Shown here one piece after another: positions 38,990 through 48,967 of a stretch of 64,000 nt of DNA (position 1 is its first letter; every line of letters starts with the position of its first letter). Source of the DNA: Chloroflexota bacterium. GTDB taxonomy: Bacteria > Chloroflexota > Anaerolineae > Caldilineales > Caldilineaceae. The stretch covers positions 1 to 64,000 of the forward strand of contig JAGWYN010000022.1 of NCBI GenBank assembly GCA_018969295.1. The letters run 5' to 3'. Made by a program: the position numbers and the translations under genes. The notes beneath the pieces are model-generated. The model searched no databases, was not told the DNA's origin, and saw only the letters and a program-made list of their open reading frames with translations.

Positions 38990-39943
38990 ATGGAATTGGT
39001 TCAAAATCTTGTCAACCGTGTCGCAGAAAATGTACGCCAGGTGATCGTCGGCAAAGACGAAGAGATCCGCCTGACCCTCCTGGCCATGCTCTGCGAAGGG
39101 CATCTGCTGATCGAGGATGTGCCGGGGGTGGGGAAGACGATGCTGGCACGCGCCCTCGCCCTGAGCGTCGGCTGCTCGTTCCGCCGCATCCAGTTTACCC
39201 CGGATATGCTGCCGACCGATGTGACCGGCGTCAATCTCTACAACCAAAAAACCCAGCTCTTCGAGTTCCGCCCAGGCCCCATCTTTGCCCAGATCGTCCT
39301 GACCGACGAGATCAACCGGGCGACCCCAAAGACCCAGTCCGCCCTGCTCGAAGCGATGGAAGAACGCCAGGTCACCGTCGACGGTGCCACCTACCCGATC
39401 CCCCAGCCGTTTCTGGTGCTGGCCACCCAAAACCCGATCGAATACGAAGGGACCTTTCCGCTGCCCGAAGCCCAGGTCGACCGCTTTATGCTGCGCATCC
39501 ACCTCGGCTACCCCAGCAAACAAAACGAGATCGACGTGCTCAATCGCCAGAGCACACACCACCCGATCCAAGATCTCCGCCAGGTGCTCAGCGTCGACGA
39601 ACTGATCGCGGCCCAGCAGGCCCTTCGGACCGTCTATGTCGACGACCTGGTCAAAAGCTATATCGTTGACCTGGTCAACAGCACACGCGACCACCCCGAC
39701 ATCTACCTGGGGGCCAGCCCACGGGGCAGCCTGGCCCTGTTCCACGGCAGCCGTGCCTGGGCGGCGATCCAGGGGCGCAACTACGTGCTGCCCGACGACA
39801 TCAAACGGCTGGCCGAGCCGATGCTGGCCCACCGTCTGATCGTGGCTCCTTCGGCCCGCATCAAAAATGTCACGCCGCGACAGATTGTCGAAGAGCTCCT
39901 GCAGCATACTGCGGTGCCCGGTGCCCGGGTCCGGGTGCGCTGA
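38990..39943 (+). CDS. MoxR-family AAA+ ATPase
   Basis: 317 residues from ATG 38990 (AGGA 6 nt upstream). The P-loop is EDVPGVGKTMLAR, Walker B VLTDEINRATPKTQSALLEAME, sensor 1 ATQNPIEYEGTFPLPEAQ and the C-terminal ASPRGSLALFHGSRA region is typical of MoxR. These ATPases act as chaperones for the assembly of metal or multi-subunit enzymes, commonly with a DUF58 protein. The DUF58 gene follows at 75 bp, but the usual transglutaminase and von Willebrand-domain genes are absent. Confidence 0.94.
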   Translation: MELVQNLVNRVAENVRQVIVGKDEEIRLTLLAMLCEGHLLIEDVPGVGKTMLARALALSVGCSFRRIQFTPDMLPTDVTGVNLYNQKTQLFEFRPGPIFAQIVLTDEINRATPKTQSALLEAMEERQVTVDGATYPIPQPFLVLATQNPIEYEGTFPLPEAQVDRFMLRIHLGYPSKQNEIDVLNRQSTHHPIQDLRQVLSVDELIAAQQALRTVYVDDLVKSYIVDLVNSTRDHPDIYLGASPRGSLALFHGSRAWAAIQGRNYVLPDDIKRLAEPMLAHRLIVAPSARIKNVTPRQIVEELLQHTAVPGARVRVR

Positions 39944-40018
39944 CCGCCCTATGTCCCCCTGGGTCTCCCCGCTGCAACGTGCGGCCTCGCGGCAGATCGC
40001 TTTGAACCGAACAACGCC

Positions 40019-41287
40019 ATGAATTCTCGCCTGCTTTTTTTGCTGGCAGCCACGGCTGCGACCTGGACGATTGCGCTCAACACAGGCCGCGAGCTTGCCT
40101 TCAGCCTGGCCTACCTCTTCACCGGGCTGGTGGCCGGCAGCCTCTGGTGGGCCTGGCAGAGTGTCCGCAGCCTGCGCACGCTGCGGCGCACAAAATCCCG
40201 CCGCAGCCAGGTCGGCCAGTATGTCGAAGAACAGTTTGAAGTGACCAACCACGCCCTCTGGCCCAAGCTCTGGCTGGAATTTGAAGATCAGTCCACGCTG
40301 CCCTGGCACAGCGCCAGCCGCGTCCTGAACGCCATGGGCCACCGGGGGACCCAACGCTGGTTGGTCAGGACACTCTGCCAGCAGCGCGGCCGCTTTCGGC
40401 TGGGCCCGGTCATCCTGCGCAGCGGCGACCCGCTCGGCATCCTGCGCCGAGAACTGCCGCTCGCCGGCGAGACTTTTGTCACCGTCTACCCAGCCACCTT
40501 CGAGATCGCCACCTTCGAACCCGCAGTTTCTGAACTCACCGGCGGCGAGGCCCGCCATCGACGCACCCATCAGATCACCTCCAGCGTCGCCGGACTCCGC
40601 GAATACGCCACAGGAGACAGCCTTCAGCGCATCCACTGGCCCACCACCGCACGCATGCAGCGGCTGATCGTCAAAGAGTTCGAGCTGGACCCGACCGCCG
40701 ATGTCTGGATCTATCTCGACCTCTGTCAGAGCGCTGCGGCTGCCCTCCCCTGGGGCACTCGCCCGCCCGAGTCGCCGCTCTTTCGGGTTGGCCAGCGGCG
40801 CCCCCCCCTTGAACTGCCCCCCGACACCACCGAGTACGGCGTCGCCGCCGCCGCCAGCCTGGCCCGCTACTACCTTCTGCGCAACCGCGCAGTCGGGATG
40901 AACAGCCGCGGCCGCACCCGCGAATGGGTGCAGGCCGACCGTGGAGAACGGCAGCTCAACAAGTTTCTCGAAACCCTTGCCGTCGTCGAAGCCGCCGGGT
41001 CGTTGCCCTTTTCCCACCTGATCGCCACCGACGGCATCCGCCTCCACCGCAACGATATGTTGATCGCCATCACCGCAGACGACGACCCGGCCTGGGTCAC
41101 GGCGCTCCAATTGCTCCAGCGCCGCGGCGTCCGCAGCGTCGCTGTGCTGATCGACAGCAGCACCTTCGGCGCTCCCCGCACCTACACCGCTGTCCAGGCT
41201 CAGCTGCTGGCCTTGGCGATCCCCTGCTACCGCCTCCGCCGCGGGGAAGATCTCGGCCGCAGCCTGGCCACCCCCCTCCCCCGCTGA
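40019..41287 (+). CDS. DUF58 domain membrane protein, MoxR partner
   Basis: 422 residues. Two N-terminal hydrophobic stretches (about 4-45) anchor it; the rest should be cytoplasmic. The DUF58 signature is in the middle: REYATGDSLQRIHWPTTARMQRLIVKEFE, about residues 200-230, a vWA-related fold. It probably recruits its client to the MoxR ATPase. It ends 8 bp before the stop of convergent rph, leaving no room for a terminator, so transcripts may overlap. Confidence 0.9.
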   Translation: MNSRLLFLLAATAATWTIALNTGRELAFSLAYLFTGLVAGSLWWAWQSVRSLRTLRRTKSRRSQVGQYVEEQFEVTNHALWPKLWLEFEDQSTLPWHSASRVLNAMGHRGTQRWLVRTLCQQRGRFRLGPVILRSGDPLGILRRELPLAGETFVTVYPATFEIATFEPAVSELTGGEARHRRTHQITSSVAGLREYATGDSLQRIHWPTTARMQRLIVKEFELDPTADVWIYLDLCQSAAAALPWGTRPPESPLFRVGQRRPPLELPPDTTEYGVAAAASLARYYLLRNRAVGMNSRGRTREWVQADRGERQLNKFLETLAVVEAAGSLPFSHLIATDGIRLHRNDMLIAITADDDPAWVTALQLLQRRGVRSVAVLIDSSTFGAPRTYTAVQAQLLALAIPCYRLRRGEDLGRSLATPLPR

Positions 41288-41295
41288 CCGCCAGA

Positions 41296-42024
<729 letters not shown>

Positions 42025-42057
42025 TTCCTTTCCACCAGCGGCCTGCACCGCTGCACC

Positions 42058-42088
42058 AGGAGAGCAAACAAATAGGAGAGCAAACAAA
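42058..42088. repeat. Tandem 15-bp repeat in the rph leader
   Basis: AGGAGAGCAAACAAA occurs twice (42058-42072 and 42074-42088), one base apart. The second copy supplies the T-run (minus strand) of the tRNA terminator; the first lies between the terminator and rph. Confidence 0.6.
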
Positions 42089-42118
42089 AAAGCGGCTCTT
42101 CTTTTCAGAAGGGCCGCT
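42084..42118 (-). terminator. Rho-independent terminator after the tRNA-Ala genes
   Basis: A 12-bp stem (42091-42102 with 42107-42118, one G-U pair) and a 4-nt loop are followed on the minus strand by seven T. It sits 3 bp after the 3' end of tRNA-Ala(GGC) and about 60 nt before rph, so rph may depend on read-through. Confidence 0.85.
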
Positions 42119-42119
42119 C

Positions 42120-42194
<75 letters not shown>

Positions 42195-42212
42195 GTATCT
42201 TTATTTGTTCAG

Positions 42213-42241
42213 AGTATACAGCAATCTTTCCAGAATCCCAA
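42213..42241 (-). promoter_or_regulatory. Promoter of tRNA-Ala(GGC)
   Basis: Minus strand: TTGGGA (42236-42241), 17-bp spacer, TATACT (42213-42218), 18 nt before the tRNA 5' end. The same TATACT box serves the neighbouring tRNA. Confidence 0.65.
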
Positions 42242-42276
42242 ATACCAACTTTGTCTGAGAAACGTTTGGACAGCCG

Positions 42277-42351
<75 letters not shown>

Positions 42352-42372
42352 GCAACCTTTTTACTGAACAGA

Positions 42373-42401
42373 AGTATACCAAAGCCAGACGCTCCGGTCA
42401 A
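42373..42401 (-). promoter_or_regulatory. Promoter of tRNA-Ala(CGC)
   Basis: Minus strand: TTGACC (42396-42401), 17-bp spacer, TATACT (42373-42378), 21 nt before the mature tRNA. Near-consensus, as expected for a stable RNA. Confidence 0.75.
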
Positions 42402-42605
42402 ATCTGCACCCTGCTCCAAGGCTCACCAGGCCCCTTCGACAGCCAGGCGCTTCCACACAACTCATTTCTGAACAGAACGTTAATCTCCCGATAATCTGCC
42501 TCCTGTAGTATGATGGCTGTGACAGAGCGTCTGCACAGGCCGCACGCAGCAGCCAAAAAATGAGGATCCCAAAGAGACTCCCAAAAGAGAGGGCCGGGGA
42601 AACGG

Positions 42606-43286
42606 ATGAAACCACGCGAACATTTCGACCGTGAACTGCAACAGCTGAGCGACGCCATCCTGCTCATGGCCAGCCGGGTCGAGGAAGAGCTGTCGATCGT
42701 GCTGGCCGCCTACGAACGGCTGGAACCCACCCTGGCCTCCGTCGTGAGTGACCTCGACCGCCAGGTCAACAAGATGCGCTTTGAGATCGAAGAGCAATGT
42801 CTGCTGCTGATCGCACGCCAGCAGCCGACCGCAAGCGATCTGCGGCTGATCATTGCCTCGCTCAACATGATCGTCGACCTCGAACGCATGGGCGACCAGG
42901 CCAAAGGGGTCGCCAAAGCACTCAAGCGCCTCCACAACAAGCCGCTGGAAAAACTGCCGAGCGAGATCGCCGACATGGGCCACCTGGTGCTGGCCATGCT
43001 GCGCCAAATCAAAGATGCCTACGCTAACCGGGATGTCGCCCTGGCCCAGCAGGTCGCCCGCCAGGACGACGAGGTCGACAAGCTCTACGCACGCGCCTTC
43101 ACCCAGCTCATGTTCCGGCTCTCCAGCTCCAGCTCGCTCGAGCAGACCCAGGACGACTACGAGGTGCTGCGCATCGCCCGCGAGTTCGAACGCTTCGGAG
43201 ACCTGATCACCAACGTGGCCGAACGGCTGGTCTTTATCGTGACCGGCAGCATGGAAGAGACCAACCTCGAAGCCGAAGAAAGCTGA
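42606..43286 (+). CDS. phoU: PhoU-family phosphate-signalling regulator
   Basis: 226 residues, all-helical with two PhoU repeats of about 90 residues. The metal-cluster motif E/DxxxD is visible in EIADMGHLVLAML and LRIAREFERFGDLITNVAERLVF. PhoU modulates the phosphate transporter and its sensor kinase so that the pho regulon is off when phosphate is plentiful. It stands alone: no pst or phoBR gene is nearby, which is common for Chloroflexi. A TATGAT box at 42509-42514 is a possible -10, without a clear -35. Confidence 0.93.
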   Translation: MKPREHFDRELQQLSDAILLMASRVEEELSIVLAAYERLEPTLASVVSDLDRQVNKMRFEIEEQCLLLIARQQPTASDLRLIIASLNMIVDLERMGDQAKGVAKALKRLHNKPLEKLPSEIADMGHLVLAMLRQIKDAYANRDVALAQQVARQDDEVDKLYARAFTQLMFRLSSSSSLEQTQDDYEVLRIAREFERFGDLITNVAERLVFIVTGSMEETNLEAEES

Positions 43287-43351
43287 CAGCTACCCCCTGC
43301 GCTCGCGTTTCCCTGCGCCCTCCCGCTTTATGCCATCCACCCCAGCTCGGC

Positions 43352-43357
43352 TATAAT
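43352..43357 (+). promoter_or_regulatory. Consensus -10 box before the aminotransferase
   Basis: A perfect TATAAT lies 72 bp before the aminotransferase ATG. The upstream -35 is weak (TTATGC, 43328-43333, 18-bp spacer), so an activator or sequence outside the core may be needed. Confidence 0.45.
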
Positions 43358-43428
43358 GCGGAATCACAGCGATCGCTTTTAATTTTTCAGTGCGTGGATC
43401 GCAGCGCAGACAGGCAGGGGTTCAGTGT

Positions 43429-44685
43429 ATGTCCGCTTTAAATTCTGAATCGAAGCACACCCGACCGTACGAGCCGGCCGCCGCACGTGTGCGCGGCTTT
43501 GGCGCCACTGTTTTTGCCGAATTCACCGCGCTGGCCAACGCCACCGGCGCCGTGAACCTTGGCCAGGGCTTCCCCAATTTCGCCGCCCCCGACTTCGTCA
43601 AAGAAGCCGGCCGCAACGCCATCGCCGCTGACCTCAACCAGTATGCCCGTAGCGCCGGCCACCCCCACCTGGTCGAGGCGCTGAGCCAGACCTACAGCCC
43701 GCTCTTCGGCCGCACACTCGACCCGCTGCGCCAGATCCTCGTCACAGTCGGCGCAACCGAAGGCATCTTTGCCACCGTCCAGGCGCTGGTCAACCCCGGC
43801 GACGAGGTCCTCCTCATCGAACCCTTCTACGACAGCTACCCCGCTGCCGTCCTGATGGCCGGCGGCCACCCCGTCTACGTGCCGCTGCGCCACCGCCCAG
43901 CCCACACCGCCAGCACCGCCCGCTGGACCCTGGACCTGGACGAGCTGGCTGCCGCTCTCTCGCCGCGCACCCGACTCTTGATTCTCAATACCCCCTCCAA
44001 CCCGCTCGGCAAAGTCTTCACACGCGCCGAACTGCTCGCCATCGCCGATCTGGCCTGCACACACAATTTGACCGTGCTCAGCGACGAAGTCTACGAATGG
44101 ATGGTCTATGCGCCCGCCGAGCACATCCGCATCGCCACGCTGCCCGGCATGTGGGAACGCACCGTCACCCTGGGCAGCGCCGGCAAAACCTTTTCCGTCA
44201 CCGGCTGGAAAATTGGCTGGGCCATCGCGCCCGACCACCTGATTCATCCGATCGTGATGGCACACCAGTGGATCCCATTTTCGGTCAGCACCCCTCTCCA
44301 GGAGGCAGTGGCCGTCGCCCTGGACGAAAGCCCTGCACGGGGCTACTTTTCCTGGCTGAGCGAAATGTACCAGGCCAAACGCGACCGCCTGCTCGACGTG
44401 CTCGACCAGGCCGGCCTCTCGCCGATGGTGCCAGATGGCTCCTACTTTATCATGGTCGATACCCGCCCGCTCGAGGTGCCGGTTGCCCCAGGAGAACGCC
44501 GAGACGTGGCCGTCTGCCGCTGGCTGACCCGCGAGGTGGGCGTGGCAGCCATCCCACCCAGCCCCTTCTACAGCCCTGCCCACCAGGAGCTCGCCGACCA
44601 TCTGGCCCGCTTTACATTCTGCAAGAGCGACGACCTGCTCGACGAGGCCGCCCGCCGCCTCAGCCGGCTGCGCACACTCCGCTGA
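43429..44685 (+). CDS. Class I/II pyridoxal-phosphate aminotransferase (kynurenine aminotransferase-like)
   Basis: 418 residues from ATG 43429 (AGGGG 8 nt upstream). The opening AVNLGQGFPNFAAPDFV is typical of the KAT/YbdL branch acting on glutamine, methionine, kynurenine or aromatic amino acids. The pyridoxal phosphate lysine is in SAGKTFSVTGWKIGWAIAP (about residue 250), the Asn/Asp/Tyr cofactor contacts in NTPSNPLG and SDEVYEWM, and the Arg carboxylate site near HLARFTFCK. The protein is cytoplasmic and of normal length. The M17 aminopeptidase follows at 38 bp, so both may serve peptide and amino acid turnover. Confidence 0.92.
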   Translation: MSALNSESKHTRPYEPAAARVRGFGATVFAEFTALANATGAVNLGQGFPNFAAPDFVKEAGRNAIAADLNQYARSAGHPHLVEALSQTYSPLFGRTLDPLRQILVTVGATEGIFATVQALVNPGDEVLLIEPFYDSYPAAVLMAGGHPVYVPLRHRPAHTASTARWTLDLDELAAALSPRTRLLILNTPSNPLGKVFTRAELLAIADLACTHNLTVLSDEVYEWMVYAPAEHIRIATLPGMWERTVTLGSAGKTFSVTGWKIGWAIAPDHLIHPIVMAHQWIPFSVSTPLQEAVAVALDESPARGYFSWLSEMYQAKRDRLLDVLDQAGLSPMVPDGSYFIMVDTRPLEVPVAPGERRDVAVCRWLTREVGVAAIPPSPFYSPAHQELADHLARFTFCKSDDLLDEAARRLSRLRTLR

Positions 44686-44723
44686 ACCCACACCTGCGCC
44701 GTTTTTACAAGAGGAACCAGGGT

Positions 44724-46241
44724 ATGCACTTTGCAACGATTCAAGGGAATATCACCCACTGCACCGCCGATTGTCTCGTGGTCAATCTGTTTGAAGGAGT
44801 CAGCACCCCAGGGGGCGCCACCGGAGCGGTCGACGCCGCCCTCGACGGCGCCCTGCAAACCCTGATCGCCAGCCGCGATTTCGACGGCAAGGCAGGCGAC
44901 AGCGCGCTGCTCTACACCCACGGGCGGCTGCCCGCGCCGCGCGTGCTGGTCGTCGGATTGGGCAAAGCAGAAAAATTTGACACAAACAGCGCACGCAAGG
45001 CCGCCGCTGTCGCCTACAAGGCGCTGGCCAGGCTCAAAGGCGTCCAGCACTTCGCCACCATCGTGCACGGGGCTGGAAGCGGCGGCCTCGACGCCACCGC
45101 TGCAGCGCAGGCCGTGGCCGAAGGCACGGCGATGGCCTCCTATCGCGCCCCCAGCTACAGACGCACCGCCCCCGACCCCGGCCCCACAGCATGCACCGTT
45201 GTCGAAAATGACCCGCTGCGCCTGCCCGACATCGCCGCCGGCGTGCGCCGCGGCGAGCAGATCGCAGCCGGCGTCAACCTGGCGCGCACCCTCTCCAACG
45301 AACCCCCCAATCTGCTCTACCCTGCAGAAATCGCACAGCGCGCACGCACCATGGCCGCCACCGTCGGGCTGCAGTGCACCGTCCTCGGCGAAGAGACGAT
45401 GCGCGAGCTGGGCATGCATATCTTGCTCGCCGTGAGCCGCGGCAGCGCCCACGAGGCACAGCTGATCCTCCTCGAACACCAACCCGCCGGCACCGAAAAC
45501 CAGCCCCCCCTCGTCCTGGTCGGCAAGGGAATCACCTTCGACACCGGCGGCATCAGCATCAAGCCGGCCGAACGCATGGAAGAGATGAAACACGACATGA
45601 GCGGAGCCGCCGCCGTGATCGGTGCCATGCAGGCGATCGCCCAGCTCGGCCTCCAGCGCCGGGTGATCGGCGTGGCCGCCTGCGTCGAAAATATGCCCGA
45701 CGGCAACGCCTTCCGCCCCGGCGATATTCTGACCGGAATGACCGGCAAAAGCACCGAAATCCTCAGCACCGACGCCGAAGGCCGCCTGATCCTGGCCGAC
45801 GCCCTCGCCTATGTGGCCCGCTATCAACCACAAGCCGTGGTCGATCTGGCCACGTTGACCGGCGCCATCGGAATTGCCCTCGGCCCCCAAGCCGCCGGCC
45901 TCTTCAGCAACCACAACGGCCTGCAAGAAGCCCTGATCGCCGCCTCCCACCAGAGCGGAGAACGACTCTGGCCCATGCCAATGTGGGACGAGTACAACGA
46001 AGCCATCAAAGGCGATATGGCCGAAGTCAAAAATTCTGGAGGCCGCACCGGCGGCGTCTCCACCAGCGCCAAGTTTATCGAACATTTCACCGAAGGCTAC
46101 CCCTGGGCCCATCTCGACATCGCCAATGTGGCGTGGAACACCGCCGAACGAGAGGCCACTCACCCCAAAGGCGCGACCGGCTACGGCGTCCGCCTGCTGG
46201 TCGCACTCGCCGAAGCCCCCCTGGACAGGAAACTGGAATGA
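44724..46241 (+). CDS. pepA: Leucyl aminopeptidase, M17 family
   Basis: 505 residues from ATG 44724 (AGAGGA about 8 nt upstream). The N-terminal macro-like domain is followed by the M17 catalytic domain: VGKGITFDTGG (Lys and Asp metal ligands), MSGAA, and the signature ILSTDAEGRLILADAL with Asp/Glu ligands and the catalytic Arg. The first residue of the usual NTDAEGRL signature is Ser here. The hexameric enzyme uses two metals to release N-terminal residues. The next gene overlaps its stop (ATGATGA). Confidence 0.94.
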   Translation: MHFATIQGNITHCTADCLVVNLFEGVSTPGGATGAVDAALDGALQTLIASRDFDGKAGDSALLYTHGRLPAPRVLVVGLGKAEKFDTNSARKAAAVAYKALARLKGVQHFATIVHGAGSGGLDATAAAQAVAEGTAMASYRAPSYRRTAPDPGPTACTVVENDPLRLPDIAAGVRRGEQIAAGVNLARTLSNEPPNLLYPAEIAQRARTMAATVGLQCTVLGEETMRELGMHILLAVSRGSAHEAQLILLEHQPAGTENQPPLVLVGKGITFDTGGISIKPAERMEEMKHDMSGAAAVIGAMQAIAQLGLQRRVIGVAACVENMPDGNAFRPGDILTGMTGKSTEILSTDAEGRLILADALAYVARYQPQAVVDLATLTGAIGIALGPQAAGLFSNHNGLQEALIAASHQSGERLWPMPMWDEYNEAIKGDMAEVKNSGGRTGGVSTSAKFIEHFTEGYPWAHLDIANVAWNTAEREATHPKGATGYGVRLLVALAEAPLDRKLE

Positions 46242-46963
46242 TGAACAGCGCCTCCACACACCCGCTCTTCAGCCGCCCCCCAATCGCCACAGCCACCCTC
46301 GGCGCACTGGCGCTGGCTACCCTGCCCCTGGCAGCCAGCGCCGCACCCGCCTACCAGGAACCCTCCAGCGCCGGGCCGGCGCTGGGCCCCTTGCTGCTGG
46401 CCCTGCTGGCAGCCGCCTTCCTCGTCGAACGCAGCGTCGAACTGCTCTGGAGCTACAGCGAATGGATCCTGCTCAGCAGCGGACGGCTGCAGGCCTCTGC
46501 ACTCCACTCTTCTAATTATGTCAAATTTAAGATCGGAACCAGCGTGCTGCTGGGGGGGGCTGCCGGGGTCGGGCTCGCCAATCTGTTCACACTCCATCTC
46601 TTCGCCGCTCTACAGCCCCTGACCCTCGGCCTGATCGGGCCGCTGCCCGCCAACTGGGATGTTCTGCTCTCCGGGCTGATCGTCGGCGTGCTGGCCAAAC
46701 CAGTCCACGACACCGTCGGCATTCTGGCCGCCTTCAAAACCTTCCTGGAGGGCGCCGCAGTGCACCAGCGCGAGGCTGCTGGCGCCGCACTCGCCGACGG
46801 GGTGCTCAAACTCGCCCAAAGCGACGCCCAAAATATGCTGGAAGTCCCTGGTGCCGGGCCGACCCGGCTCACGCCCAGCTACGGCGACGAGGAACCCACA
46901 GAAAAAAGCATCTCCCCCACCGACCGCTACCTGGAAATTTTGCACCGCCGAACTTTGCTGTGA
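46238..46963 (+). CDS. Hypothetical membrane protein
   Basis: 241 residues, starting at ATG 46238 inside the ATGATGA overlap with pepA (ATG 46241 is equally possible). A signal-like helix (ALALATLPLAASAAPA) is followed by a second helix (LGPLLLALLAAAFLVERSVELLW) and one or two further hydrophobic stretches around residues 95-165. The C-terminal 80 residues are soluble and acidic (DEEPTEKSISPTDRYLEIL). No family is recognised. Its tight coupling to pepA suggests a linked role at the membrane, but nothing more can be said. Confidence 0.7.
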   Translation: MMNSASTHPLFSRPPIATATLGALALATLPLAASAAPAYQEPSSAGPALGPLLLALLAAAFLVERSVELLWSYSEWILLSSGRLQASALHSSNYVKFKIGTSVLLGGAAGVGLANLFTLHLFAALQPLTLGLIGPLPANWDVLLSGLIVGVLAKPVHDTVGILAAFKTFLEGAAVHQREAAGAALADGVLKLAQSDAQNMLEVPGAGPTRLTPSYGDEEPTEKSISPTDRYLEILHRRTLL

Positions 46964-46976
46964 GCTGGCAGAGGAG

Positions 46977-48809
<1,833 letters not shown>

Positions 48810-48844
48810 CTTTCGCACGGGCGCGTGGGGAGTAAAAAACCGGC

Positions 48845-48873
48845 TTGCACAGTTCGCCCAGATTCGCTAAGAT
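48845..48873 (+). promoter_or_regulatory. Promoter of the surface protease gene
   Basis: TTGCAC (48845-48850), 17-bp spacer, TAAGAT (48868-48873). Predicted start about 88 nt before the protease ATG, within the 158-bp gap after the radical SAM gene. Confidence 0.55.
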
Positions 48874-48967
48874 AGAGAAGGAACCCCTTCCCCTCTGTGG
48901 GAGCAACATTGGCAGAAGTGTCTGTGCAGGCTGGACCCGCCTTCCAGGAAAAGAAAGAGAGCAGTGT

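Noticed and set aside
44097..44723. In-frame upstream extension of the M17 aminopeptidase frame
   Set aside because: It overlaps the aminotransferase in another frame, gives an Arg/Pro-rich sequence, and a good ribosome site and normal family N-terminus occur at 44724.
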